From Treponema sp. (GTDB taxonomy: Bacteria > Spirochaetota > Spirochaetia > Treponematales > Treponemataceae), in assembly GCA_017934745.1 (NCBI GenBank), contig JAGBIY010000064.1, positions 1-64,000 on the forward strand: DNA of 64,000 nt. Direction: 5' to 3'. This document shows positions 36,942 through 45,387 of the stretch, piece by piece. How positions within the stretch are numbered: position 1 is the first letter of the stretch; each line of letters starts with the position of its first letter. A model generated the notes under the pieces. It ran no database searches and was not told the origin of the DNA. It saw nothing but the letters and a program-made list of their open reading frames with translations. The translations under genes and the position numbers were made by a program.

Positions 36942-37490
36942 TCAAATCATGTTGAACCAGGAAATGTTCCAGCCGAAAATCGCCAAAATGGCGGCGGCCA
37001 GAGAGAAAAGCAGCACAGGATAGATTTTCACACCGGCGGGATTCGTGTAGAAGCCCACGCGGTCCCTTATCGAATGGAAAACGACCATGAGGAGATAGAA
37101 CGAGACGACGCACGCGCAGACAATCACGACGGAATGGGCTATCGACACGCCTTCGTTCATCGCCAGTATCGAGCTGAGGAGCGTTATCGAAAATTCTGCC
37201 GGCGACTTCCTTATTCCGATTCCAATGAAGATTTCTATCAATATCGAGAAGAACATGAAGACGAGGGCCGTCACGAACGGATAAAGCTCCGCCAGCCCGA
37301 CCTTCACCAAAAGCCAATAGCATATTAGGTAGCTGACAGAGACAGTTGAAGCCGACGTCGAAAGAGACTTCATGCAGGAGAGGAATATCAGGGACATGTC
37401 GTCCCTAAGCGATATAGTCCTTCCGATTCCGATTCCATAAAAGAGGATTGCGGACGACGACGCTATGTAATAGATGATTGCGGCAATCAT
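36942..37490 (-). CDS. rnfA: RnfA-like membrane subunit without the [2Fe-2S] cysteines
   Basis: 182 residues and six membrane helices, as in RnfA/NqrE. The C-terminal HSIRDRVGFYTNPAG block matches AAIRERLAVADVP of RsxA, which fixes the alignment. In Rnf/Nqr, one Cys in FLGLCPF and one in ITTNCAV help hold a [2Fe-2S] centre within the membrane. The matching places read FYGIGIG (Gly21) and ITLLSSI (Ser106), so both are lost. Its start overlaps the stop of rnfE by 4 bases. Confidence 0.7.
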   Translation of the reverse strand: MIAAIIYYIASSSAILFYGIGIGRTISLRDDMSLIFLSCMKSLSTSASTVSVSYLICYWLLVKVGLAELYPFVTALVFMFFSILIEIFIGIGIRKSPAEFSITLLSSILAMNEGVSIAHSVVIVCACVVSFYLLMVVFHSIRDRVGFYTNPAGVKIYPVLLFSLAAAILAIFGWNISWFNMI

Positions 37491-38197
37491 TTTCCATCTC
37501 CTTCATCATTGTTTTTTCCGCCCTTTTCATTGGCGTTTCCGGCACCGTCCTTTCCAATCTTGACCACCATCCGTGTCTTCTGGATTATCTCGAATTTCCT
37601 CTGAATCAGAATGTACAGAGCGAAAAGCACGGCGACAAGGGAAAGGCATCCTGGAATCGTGGCGAAGAAAGGCCCGAACGAGACCGAATGGAAATCGACG
37701 GGAAGGTGGAAGACTATCAGCCCCCCGAAACCTGGGAAAGACACTGTGGAATATCCTATTATCTCGCGCAAAAGAAAGAACAGAAGAGAATACGCCGAGA
37801 ACATGAGCGTCTTGGAAACGCCGTCGAAGAAATGCTCGCGAAGGGAACTTTTGCGCTTCTCGAAGAAGAACTGTATCGCGACTGTCGAGAAAGTCGGAAG
37901 GTATATGCAGAAGCCGAGAGTCAACGCCATTATCGGACAGACTACAATCAGAAGCTGCTTGAACATTATGGTCACGAAGACAAGGCTCAGGACCATCAGC
38001 ACATTCTTCAGGCTCTCAAGCTTCAGGAAGTCGATCGCATGGAAAAAGAGCGTGATGACGACCATCTGGACATTGAAAAGCAGGAGGAGCGTCAGCGCAT
38101 AGGCGAAACGTCCCGGAGCCGGCACGAAAATGGAAAGTATCGCCGCCAAGAAAAAATACGTGTTCTTGTCGATTTTCTTCACAATGGAATCTTTCAT
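37487..38197 (-). CDS. rnfE: RnfE-like membrane subunit
   Basis: 236 residues with six membrane helices, homologous to RnfE/NqrD and hence a relative of RnfA. The first conserved Cys (GLCP) is not present; the region reads LSIFVPAPG. A Cys remains near the second site (LLIVVCPIMAL, where RsxE has LIVVNC). The C-terminus has a polar tail (KDGAGNANEKGGKNNDEGD) that is unusual for the family. It overlaps rnfA by 4 bases and follows rnfG after 40. Confidence 0.7.
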   Translation of the reverse strand: MKDSIVKKIDKNTYFFLAAILSIFVPAPGRFAYALTLLLLFNVQMVVITLFFHAIDFLKLESLKNVLMVLSLVFVTIMFKQLLIVVCPIMALTLGFCIYLPTFSTVAIQFFFEKRKSSLREHFFDGVSKTLMFSAYSLLFFLLREIIGYSTVSFPGFGGLIVFHLPVDFHSVSFGPFFATIPGCLSLVAVLFALYILIQRKFEIIQKTRMVVKIGKDGAGNANEKGGKNNDEGDGK

Positions 38198-38237
38198 TCT
38201 TCACTATCCCTTTAAAAACAAAAAATGCGGAAGGGCA

Positions 38238-38723
38238 TCACTGCTCAACGTGCGCCCTGCGGACGATTTTCGGAACCATGCCCTGCCAATAGTTCATAAT
38301 TCCGCTCGAATACTTGAATTCTATCATGTCCGACACCTTCCCGAAATCCCCCGCATAACCTATGAACACAGGATTGTCCAAATCGTGCTCGCTGCACACG
38401 AAAACGGCAGGGACAGGCCCCACAATCGAGGGGACCCTGACTATTATTCCGTAGTATTTGTCCTTCGATGCCGTTCCCACCTTCAAAAGCGAATAGACGG
38501 CGGAACTCGTCGACATTACGGAATCGACAGGAACGAACTTGTCGACGATGTATTTTCCATCGCTGGAGGTATCCAGCACGGACTGCATTTCAGCCGCAAG
38601 CCCTTTCTGCCAAGCCCCCCTTGTCTCAAGTATCGAAAATATAAGCACGGCCGCCATAAAGACGATTATCCCGAGGAATATTCCGTAGCTCCTCAAATTT
38701 TTCTTAGCCAACTCGTCCATCAC
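38238..38723 (-). CDS. rnfG: RnfG-like periplasmic subunit lacking the flavinylation motif
   Basis: 161 residues, shorter than the usual 190-220. A membrane helix (YGIFLGIIVFMAAVLIF) is followed by a periplasmic domain that resembles the first part of the RnfG/FMN-binding fold (KYYGIIVRVPSIVGPVPAVF, then IGYAGDFGKVSDMIEFKY). The S/T-GAT motif, whose Thr carries covalent FMN, would come next, but the chain ends KIVRRAHVEQ without it. RnfG identity rests partly on position in the rnfCDGEAB order. Confidence 0.6.
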   Translation of the reverse strand: MMDELAKKNLRSYGIFLGIIVFMAAVLIFSILETRGAWQKGLAAEMQSVLDTSSDGKYIVDKFVPVDSVMSTSSAVYSLLKVGTASKDKYYGIIVRVPSIVGPVPAVFVCSEHDLDNPVFIGYAGDFGKVSDMIEFKYSSGIMNYWQGMVPKIVRRAHVEQ

Positions 38724-38745
38724 AACACCTCCCTATTCAAAAAAA

Positions 38746-39834
38746 TCAAACGCTCGCGCCCTCTGCAACCTTCTTCACTTTTGCGGCGATGACCGACTCC
38801 GTGTACTTCTTCTCGAAATAGTTCTCCACAGTCTGAATCAAGGGGGACAAGACATTCAACAGCAGTATCGTGAAGACGAAGCCTGCGGAGGAAGTCCCGA
38901 CACCGACGATGCAGAATGCGATGACTCCGCCCACCGCGCCGTAAATGAATTTTCCGCGGTTCATCAGGGGGACAGTCCCGTACCACTGCAGGAGGAAAAG
39001 GACACAGAACACGGTGCCGCTTGAGAGCATCGCCAAAATAACATCCCCCTGCATCGCGGGACCGTCATAGATGAAGGGCGCGACGAACCTGACCAGCACG
39101 GCGTAGACCGCAAGGAAAATCCCCGGAATCATCACGTTGTAGACGTCGAAGGAGAACAGGACTATTGACGTCAGAATCGTTATCAGATTGAACCTGAACG
39201 CGGGAATCGGAGACTTGGTGTCCCAAAACATCGAGACATACCCGTCAGGAATCGAGACGCCGAGAGAGCCGAACACGTTGTTGTTCAGGAAATTCGTTAT
39301 CCGCGCGTCCAGCGAGAGCATCGGGAACGCTCCGTCGTGAATCAGCGAGAGAGCGGGGTTCCTCGACTGCAAATCGTCAAGGGTAACGAGGAGCGGCGGA
39401 AAAAGCCTCATTCCGACGAGCCAGCACACGACCACGGTAAGCGCGACAGGATTCAGCCAGGATTTCGCGAAGCCGCCAAGGACGCTGCGGTTGACGAATA
39501 TGACTATGAACGCGACAAAGAACACTGCCACGGGCGGAAAATTCGACGGAATGAGAAGCCCTATCAAAGCCCCACGGACGACGGCGATTGTCCACAGGAA
39601 CAAATCCGTGCGGTTCTTGCCGAAATCAGCGGCCTCCGCCAGAATCGACGCCAGGACGGACGCCAAAAGTATCGTCAAAGACGCGAAACTCTCCGTGACG
39701 AACAGCATGACAATCTGCGGCAAAAGCGCGAACAGCAAGAAATATGCCTTCGTCCTCACGGAAGGCGTCAGATACTTGAACGGACTCAAAGAAACCGTCT
39801 TAAACAAATCTTCCTTATGGTTGTGCTTCATCAT
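38746..39834 (-). CDS. rnfD: RnfD-like membrane subunit with Thr to Phe at the flavin site
   Basis: About 362 residues and 9-10 membrane helices. NPVALTVVV and LMNRGKFIYGAVGGVIAFC align well with RnfD/NqrB (FNPAMIGYVV; TTNRGRLIFGALAG). The place of the flavinylated SGATP motif reads DGAFP (about residues 167-171), so the Thr that carries FMN is Phe. The conserved TDPVT of RnfD reads QWYGT. The ATG at 39834 with GCAGG upstream is preferred over an upstream TTG. It follows rnfC after about 15 bases. Confidence 0.75.
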   Translation of the reverse strand: MMKHNHKEDLFKTVSLSPFKYLTPSVRTKAYFLLFALLPQIVMLFVTESFASLTILLASVLASILAEAADFGKNRTDLFLWTIAVVRGALIGLLIPSNFPPVAVFFVAFIVIFVNRSVLGGFAKSWLNPVALTVVVCWLVGMRLFPPLLVTLDDLQSRNPALSLIHDGAFPMLSLDARITNFLNNNVFGSLGVSIPDGYVSMFWDTKSPIPAFRFNLITILTSIVLFSFDVYNVMIPGIFLAVYAVLVRFVAPFIYDGPAMQGDVILAMLSSGTVFCVLFLLQWYGTVPLMNRGKFIYGAVGGVIAFCIVGVGTSSAGFVFTILLLNVLSPLIQTVENYFEKKYTESVIAAKVKKVAEGASV

Positions 39835-39849
39835 AAAACCTGCCAAAAA

Positions 39850-41262
39850 CTAAATTTCATATTCCGGCATGTTGTCCATGCCAGAATCATTGCCGGCGCC
39901 TGACTCCGACAAATCGGCTTTCGCAAACGCTATCGTCTGCCTGAGCGGTAGCCTCGAAGGACAGACGGAATTGCAAAGGCCGCACTCTATGCACAGCCTC
40001 GCCGAATCAAGGACAGCTTTCTCGGATTCCCCGTTGCGGCTGTCCCCGACCTCGGCAAGCTTGAACGCGCGGTATATGTTTCCGGGCCACAGGCGCATGG
40101 GGCAGACTTTCCTGCACGAACCGCACCTTATGCACATCTCCGTGCACTCCTCGGTAGTCTGGTTCTCAGGAATGAATTCGACAGACTTCACCATCTTGGA
40201 AACAGGAATGTCCAGGCTTCCAACGGAATATCCAAGAACTATTCCGTTCACGACAATCCTGGCGAGACGCTTTTTCAATCCACCGCACTGCTCGACGAGC
40301 TGCCTGAGTGGGGTTCCGATTTTCACACGGAGAATGGCGGCCGCATTCAGGGAATCGCCGGTCACATGGACAAAACGGCTCATGACGGGAGTGCGTAGAA
40401 CAACAGCGTCGAATGCTCCGACCGCCGTCTGCGAATCGATGAAGAAATCATTCAGGCAGAACTCTGAAAAAAGCGAGTACGAATCGCGCTCCTTCCTCGA
40501 AAGCGAACGGGCCGCGGACTTGGAGGCAGACACTATGTTCCTCATCGTTCCCGACGGATATTTTTTCACGTCGACTGGAACGGACAGCACTTTCACGCCC
40601 TCGAACAAATCAGAAAAACGCTCCGCCGTCTCGGAACCGTCCACGTCAAAATCGCCGTAAATCCTCTTCATGGCGGAATTGGCCTTCTCGTACACGAAAG
40701 CGACACCGCCCGCCCCCAGAGCCTTCGCTATGACCGCGGCCCCCTCGACGACCTTCTCGTACACCGTCTCGGAAACAAAGCTCTCCGAAACACGGCTCGG
40801 ATCGTCATCGAAAAGCCTGACGGCAAGAATCTTCGCCCTGGAATCCTTCACCTGGGAGTAAAGGGAGACGCAGCCATTGAAAGTGTTCACGACACCGTTT
40901 TCCAAAAAAAGCTCGCAGAGCGAGTCCGAGTCGAGGAAACGCCAGTCGAACTGTCTTTTGCTCTTCCCAACGAACTTGAAACTTCCCTTGAGCCGAACCC
41001 TGACCGACAAGCCCTGCTTTCCGTCAGCGTACTGCTCCGACGAAATCTGGACGACCTCGCCCGGAATGCTCGAATGGACGCAAAAAGAGCCGCTCCTGGC
41101 GATGACCTGCCCCTCCTCCACGGAATCGCCGACATCGACGCAAAGCTCCGTGTCGCCGCACTCCGCCCTGACGGGAATCGCAGCTTCGGCGGGAAGAAAA
41201 CCGCTCACGAACGACTTGAAAGTACCTTTATCCTCAGAAAGAAAATTAGAAGCTGAAACCAT
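39850..41262 (-). CDS. rnfC: RnfC-like subunit: Fe-S domain kept, NADH/FMN motif lost
   Basis: 470 residues. The N-terminal biotinyl-like domain (CVDVGDSVEEGQVIARSG) and the C-terminal domain with two complete [4Fe-4S] motifs (C377/380/383/387 and C424/427/430/434) are as in RnfC. KYPSGT and IGTPLRQLVEQCGGL also align. The glycine-rich GGAGFPT segment that forms the FMN/NADH site reads NTFNGCVSLYSQV at 126-138, and the following ECEPY block reads DDDPSRV. NADH oxidation is therefore not expected. It is the first rnf gene; a membrane protein gene ends 35 bases upstream. Confidence 0.8.
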   Translation of the reverse strand: MVSASNFLSEDKGTFKSFVSGFLPAEAAIPVRAECGDTELCVDVGDSVEEGQVIARSGSFCVHSSIPGEVVQISSEQYADGKQGLSVRVRLKGSFKFVGKSKRQFDWRFLDSDSLCELFLENGVVNTFNGCVSLYSQVKDSRAKILAVRLFDDDPSRVSESFVSETVYEKVVEGAAVIAKALGAGGVAFVYEKANSAMKRIYGDFDVDGSETAERFSDLFEGVKVLSVPVDVKKYPSGTMRNIVSASKSAARSLSRKERDSYSLFSEFCLNDFFIDSQTAVGAFDAVVLRTPVMSRFVHVTGDSLNAAAILRVKIGTPLRQLVEQCGGLKKRLARIVVNGIVLGYSVGSLDIPVSKMVKSVEFIPENQTTEECTEMCIRCGSCRKVCPMRLWPGNIYRAFKLAEVGDSRNGESEKAVLDSARLCIECGLCNSVCPSRLPLRQTIAFAKADLSESGAGNDSGMDNMPEYEI

Positions 41263-41297
41263 TTTGAAAATCCCATTGAATCACTTATTTCCGTCAA

Positions 41298-42647
41298 TCA
41301 CCGAACCTTTTCCCCGCGAACGTTCAAGAAAAGATGGTATCCGGCGAAGACGAGCAGCAGAAGCAAGCACGAAACAAGCGAAACCACATCGCTCTTGCCC
41401 AACGAGGACGACCCTCCGGAAGAAACCGACTTCGAATACCCGAACGAACCGGACGACTGTGAAAGAAGCACCCCGCACATCGAATTCGAAGACTCGGCTG
41501 TTGAATCATAAACCATTTTTCTGAAATCGTTGTTGAAGACAAGGACTTTCCTCTCTTCGGCAACTATCGCTCCGTCGACTTCCGAATACTCGGTCAGCGA
41601 AACAGAATCCCCATCCTGGACGCCGGAACCGTATTCCTCTCCCAAAGGCCTGTACATGTAAGACATTCTGTTCCACTCGGAAACGGCGAAGTCCTCGGCG
41701 CAAGGGAGTGACGCGTCCTCGGCCGAGACCGGAGACGGAAGCGACGGACTGGAATCCGAAGGGGAAGAGACGGCGACATCGGAACCGGAAGGCGCCTTCT
41801 TTTCCTGGACGAACTTGCCCAGAAAAAAAGAGACGACAAGGAGCGCGCATACGGAGCATTTCTTGAAGAAACCGGAAGACAGAAGCCTAGAGGAGCCGAA
41901 GCGCGAAAAATCGCAAAAATCCAAAATGCAGACAGCGGTCGCCAAGGAAAGAAACAGGGAAATCGCGCAGAGGAAGTCGACAAAGAGCAGGACGACAACC
42001 GGCGCGAACATCAAGGCGAGGACGCTCAGCAAGGAAAAGTCGCCGCTCCGCACAGTCGACTTGAGGGCTTTCACGACGGAAAAAGCGGAACGGGGAGAAC
42101 TCCCACGCTTGAACCTCAGCAGCATCGCCAACGCGAAAAGGGATACGCAGACCGAGAACGACAAAGCCGGGAAAGGCCTTGAGAACACCGTCAAGACAGC
42201 CAGCGCTCCCTCAAGAGAGAATTCGATTCTCGACGGAGAAAAAACGAAAAGGGCAAAGAAGAAAAGCAGGCAGAAAACAGGCACGGCGACATCATACACG
42301 CCGCTTCCGTCAAGGCCGACATCGGAAGCGCCCGCGCCTTTCATCTCGGAGACCGCGCTCTCAAGCTCGCTGCCGTGGTAATCGGGCACATAGATGAGGT
42401 TGAATTCGTTGTCCGCATCGGAAAAATAAGCGTCGAAGAAACCGGAACCAGAACGGTGGACAGAATCAGAAACTCCGTTCTCCTCAAGAATCCTGACCGC
42501 TTCCTCGTGGGGAAACGACGAAGAGACGAAAAGAACCCGAAAACCTTCCCACAACCGCCCAGAAGGAACAGCCCTGAAAACGAAAAGGGAAACGGAGGCG
42601 AGCATAAACAAAGAAACAGAAATAACTATTTTCAACAGGTTATTCAT
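41298..42647 (-). CDS. Membrane protein of unknown function upstream of rnf-like genes
   Basis: 449 residues from an ATG with GGGGA upstream; the longer open frame reaching 43133 is rejected because it overlaps the DUF212 gene. An N-terminal helix (LLKIVISVSLFMLASVSLFVF) precedes a periplasmic part that contains FNLIYVPDYHGSELESAVSE, then about six helices, a Ser/Pro-rich segment (SSPSDSSPSLPSPVSAEDA), a beta-rich domain (SYMYRPLGEEYGSG) and a last helix. No family was recognised. The order DUF212 gene, this gene, rnfC suggests one operon. Confidence 0.65.
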   Translation of the reverse strand: MNNLLKIVISVSLFMLASVSLFVFRAVPSGRLWEGFRVLFVSSSFPHEEAVRILEENGVSDSVHRSGSGFFDAYFSDADNEFNLIYVPDYHGSELESAVSEMKGAGASDVGLDGSGVYDVAVPVFCLLFFFALFVFSPSRIEFSLEGALAVLTVFSRPFPALSFSVCVSLFALAMLLRFKRGSSPRSAFSVVKALKSTVRSGDFSLLSVLALMFAPVVVLLFVDFLCAISLFLSLATAVCILDFCDFSRFGSSRLLSSGFFKKCSVCALLVVSFFLGKFVQEKKAPSGSDVAVSSPSDSSPSLPSPVSAEDASLPCAEDFAVSEWNRMSYMYRPLGEEYGSGVQDGDSVSLTEYSEVDGAIVAEERKVLVFNNDFRKMVYDSTAESSNSMCGVLLSQSSGSFGYSKSVSSGGSSSLGKSDVVSLVSCLLLLLVFAGYHLFLNVRGEKVR

Positions 42648-42664
42648 TTTGAGTCCCCGAAAGT

Positions 42665-43204
42665 CTAGTTTAGCACCGAAAAAGCGATGCCGATGAAAAG
42701 CCCAAGAAGGGATCCCACAAAAACTTCCATGGGAGTGTGCCCGTTGACTTCCTTGACGCTCGCCAAAGAAGACTTCTCCTCGTCGCTCTGCTCCGCGTCG
42801 GGCTTGCCGGAAGAGACATCGTCGCGCTGCTTCTTCCTGCCGTTGAGCAGACTGATTATCTGGTTGAGCCGATGGGCCTGGACGCCGTTCGACCTTCTCA
42901 CGCCAAGCGCATCGCGAATCGTTATGAAGAAAAGAATGAACGAGACTATGAAAACATCGGAGTCGACACCCGAACGGAAACCGACGCAGGTGCACACGCA
43001 GGAGACAACTGCGGAATGGGAAGACGGCATTCCGCCAGTCTGCCAGAACATGAGCTCGAAAAGCTCGAAAAGGCTGTGGACCTTTCCGGAAAACAATTTG
43101 ATTACGGTTTTTAGAAACTGCGCGCATAGCCAACTAAATACACACGCCAAAAACACAGGACTCGTCAGCAATGCATGAAGTTGTCCGCCAGCACTAGATA
43201 ACAT
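42665..43204 (-). CDS. DUF212 (divergent PAP2) membrane protein
   Basis: 179 residues. TGGMPSSHSAVVSCV and NGHTPMEVFVGSLLG are the two conserved blocks of the divergent PAP2/acid phosphatase-like family, with 4-5 membrane helices. A linker of about 40 polar residues (SGKPDAEQSDEEKSS) separates them and is longer than usual. The likely chemistry is phosphate ester cleavage on a lipid, but family members are mostly uncharacterised. It is the probable first gene of the minus-strand rnf-like operon. Confidence 0.85.
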   Translation of the reverse strand: MLSSAGGQLHALLTSPVFLACVFSWLCAQFLKTVIKLFSGKVHSLFELFELMFWQTGGMPSSHSAVVSCVCTCVGFRSGVDSDVFIVSFILFFITIRDALGVRRSNGVQAHRLNQIISLLNGRKKQRDDVSSGKPDAEQSDEEKSSLASVKEVNGHTPMEVFVGSLLGLFIGIAFSVLN

Positions 43205-43250
43205 TCCTAAAGTTTATCGACATACCCTCTTTTTTTCAACAAGTACGCAA

Positions 43251-43280
43251 TTCATAAGAAGCGCGGCAATCTGCTATAAT
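43251..43280 (+). promoter_or_regulatory. Promoter of the RluA-family gene
   Basis: A perfect -10 TATAAT (43275-43280) with TTCATA (43251-43256) 18 bases upstream. The gene's GGAAGGAAAAC ribosome-binding site and ATG follow with a normal 5' leader. Confidence 0.6.
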
Positions 43281-43303
43281 CATAAAAAAACAGGAAGGAA
43301 AAC

Positions 43304-44329
43304 ATGGATTTCAGGCATTTCACGGCAGGAAAAGACGACGACGGAAGAAGGCTGGACAGGATAGCGAGGAAATTTTTGGACGGAAGCGCGCTTTCTTCGG
43401 TGTATAAATCTCTCAGGAAAGGATTGATAAAAGTCAACGGAAAGAAAAGGAGCGCGGAATTCAAAGTCTCGGAGAACGACGACATCGAGATAGCGGAAAT
43501 TCTCTGCCAAAACGGAGGCGGAGAGGAAAAACAAGAAAATGAAGGAAAAAGCGGAAGACTGGACGGCGGAATCATAATAAAAAGAAGCGGGGATATTCTA
43601 ATACTGAACAAGCCCTACGACATACCGGTCCAGCCATCGAAGGATTTCAAAGGAAGAACACTGTCGGAGCTTGTGGAGGAAGACTTCAGGGCAAAAGGCG
43701 GCTCAAAATCCATATCGTTTCGGACAGGCCCCATGCACAGGCTGGACAGAAAGACCACGGGCCTCATAGTCTTCTCACAAAGCCTTGAAGGCGCGCGTAT
43801 ATTCACAGAACTCATGAAAAAACACAGGATAAAGAAAACCTACATAGGAATAATGGAAGGAAGATTCGAAAAAGAGGAAGAATGGACCGACAGAATCGAA
43901 AAAAGCGAAAGCCAAGATGGGCGGTCAAGTTTCCACAAGGTCTCGGTATCGGAAATCGGCAACGGCAGCGGCAAGCTGTCCAAGACGAGGGCAATCCCAG
44001 TCTTCCACGGAAGGCTCGGGCAGGAGGAAGCGACAGTGGCGGCATTCGTCATAGAGACGGGCAGAACCCACCAGATAAGGGCGCAGTCGAAGGCGCACGG
44101 ACACCCCCTGCTCGGAGACACTGCCTACGGAGCAAAAAAAATATCCGACTGCGGAAGGGACTTTTTCCTACACGCCTACTCCATCGAATTCTCTAGCGAG
44201 GACTCGGACGAACTTGAAAAAATCGGGCTGGAGCCAAAAACGACGGCAAAAATACCAGACGACTTCAAATCCATGCTCGAAAAAATCGGACTGAAAGAAA
44301 ACATAGAAAATTTTCTGAAAATCCAATAA
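43304..44329 (+). CDS. RluA-family pseudouridine synthase with S4 domain
   Basis: 341 residues. Residues about 1-70 form an S4 RNA-binding domain (RRLDRIARKFLDGSALSSVY, KGLIKVNGKKR). The catalytic block is HRLDRKTTGLIVFSQS with the essential Asp. ETGRTHQIRAQSKAHGHPLLGD is the late conserved block. It converts uridines in rRNA (RluC/RluD type) to pseudouridine; the target sites cannot be told from sequence. The C-terminus is Lys/Glu-rich and slightly longer than usual. Confidence 0.92.
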   Translation: MDFRHFTAGKDDDGRRLDRIARKFLDGSALSSVYKSLRKGLIKVNGKKRSAEFKVSENDDIEIAEILCQNGGGEEKQENEGKSGRLDGGIIIKRSGDILILNKPYDIPVQPSKDFKGRTLSELVEEDFRAKGGSKSISFRTGPMHRLDRKTTGLIVFSQSLEGARIFTELMKKHRIKKTYIGIMEGRFEKEEEWTDRIEKSESQDGRSSFHKVSVSEIGNGSGKLSKTRAIPVFHGRLGQEEATVAAFVIETGRTHQIRAQSKAHGHPLLGDTAYGAKKISDCGRDFFLHAYSIEFSSEDSDELEKIGLEPKTTAKIPDDFKSMLEKIGLKENIENFLKIQ

Positions 44330-44344
44330 AAAACGTCTGAAAAG

Positions 44345-44374
44345 TTGATAAAGTAAAATCAGCGTTTTATACTT
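44345..44374 (+). promoter_or_regulatory. Promoter immediately before the P-loop protein gene
   Basis: TTGATA, 17 bases, TATACT, all good matches. The ATG lies about 9 bases after the -10 with no ribosome-binding site between, so a leaderless transcript is likely. Coordinates are good to within one base. Confidence 0.6.
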
Positions 44375-44382
44375 TGAATAAT

Positions 44383-45333
44383 ATGGATTTAAAAAGGATT
44401 CTCGACGTCTTGACCTTGAAAAAGAAAACAATCTCAGTCTACGCGTTCTACGGCCCCAGCGGCACGGGAAAGAGCCATCATGCAAAAATAGTCGCCCAGC
44501 AAGTGAAGACGGACGTCCTCATCGACGACGGACTGCTCATAAAGGACGAGAGAATCATCGCGGGAAAGTCGGCGAAGCTTGAGTCGTCGTACATGGGAGC
44601 CGTGAGGGTCGCCCTGTTCGACGACAAGGAGCACCGCGACAGCGTGGCGAAGGCCATAAGGGCGCACCACATAAAGAGCATCCTGATTCTTGGCACTTCG
44701 GAAAAGATGATTCTGAAGATAACGACCAGGCTGCAGCTCCCGAACCCAATAAAATTCATAAAGATAACGGACATCGCCTCAAAAGAGGAAATCGAGGAGG
44801 CCAAGCGCAACCGCCAAATCGAGGGGAAGCACGTAATCCCTGTCCGCCCGCACGAAATCAAGGACAAGAGGTACTCGAAAATCTTCCTGAACTCCATAAG
44901 AATCGCGTTCGGAAAGAAAAAGATGCTGGCGAAGGTCCTGTCGCTCCTCAAAATCGACATTCCGGTAATCGGAGAGGACATAGAGCTCGCCAAGGAGGCC
45001 GGCAAGTCGGAAGTCGAGAAGTCAATCGTGCGCCCGACATTCTCCGTAATGGAGAGGAAGGCCATATCGCACGCTGCCCTGGTCAGGATGACGCTCAAGT
45101 ACACGGGGGAATTCAACCCGGAAATTCTGATAAAGAAGATGTCGGTGAAGAACGGGACGTCAGGCTACAAAATCACAATAACGGTGGACTTCCCGTTCGG
45201 AGAGCAGCTCGCCGACGTGACGCAGAAGGCGAAGGACTACATAGTGAAGATGGTGGAGACGGAATCGAAAGTCCTCATAGAGGAGCTGTTCATTGTCGTG
45301 GACAAGCTCATCCAGCCGAAAAAGGCGGGATGA
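44383..45333 (+). CDS. P-loop ATP-binding protein with Asp23/Gls24-like C-terminal domain
   Basis: 316 residues from the ATG (a TTG three codons upstream is possible). The Walker A motif is YGPSGTGKS near residue 28. A middle region (KSILILGTSEKMILKITTRL) reads like a switch-II-type strand and helix. Residues about 215-310 resemble the Asp23/Gls24 alkaline-shock fold (VMERKAISHAALVRMTLKYT, YKITITVDFPFGEQLADVTQ). No kinase or GTPase subfamily could be assigned. The gene stands alone and ends in a bidirectional terminator. Confidence 0.65.
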   Translation: MDLKRILDVLTLKKKTISVYAFYGPSGTGKSHHAKIVAQQVKTDVLIDDGLLIKDERIIAGKSAKLESSYMGAVRVALFDDKEHRDSVAKAIRAHHIKSILILGTSEKMILKITTRLQLPNPIKFIKITDIASKEEIEEAKRNRQIEGKHVIPVRPHEIKDKRYSKIFLNSIRIAFGKKKMLAKVLSLLKIDIPVIGEDIELAKEAGKSEVEKSIVRPTFSVMERKAISHAALVRMTLKYTGEFNPEILIKKMSVKNGTSGYKITITVDFPFGEQLADVTQKAKDYIVKMVETESKVLIEELFIVVDKLIQPKKAG

Positions 45334-45336
45334 AGC

Positions 45337-45384
45337 AAAAAAAAAGCCTGCTTCCGAAAAAATTCGCAAGCAGGTCTTTTTTTT
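45337..45384. terminator. Bidirectional rho-independent terminator
   Basis: CCTGCTT (45347-45353) pairs with AAGCAGG (45368-45374), flanked by an A-run on the left and a T-run on the right. It can therefore end both the P-loop gene (+) and pcnB (-), which converge here. Confidence 0.85.
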
Positions 45385-45387
45385 CGC

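Noticed and set aside
36353..41262. Calling the locus a standard Rnf NADH:ferredoxin complex
   Set aside because: Gene order fits, but the NADH/FMN, covalent flavin and membrane [2Fe-2S] motifs are missing, so the standard reaction is not supported.
41298..43133. 611-residue frame for the membrane protein upstream of rnfC
   Set aside because: The first 160 residues are an out-of-frame reading of the DUF212 gene; the ATG at 42647 starts a clear membrane helix.
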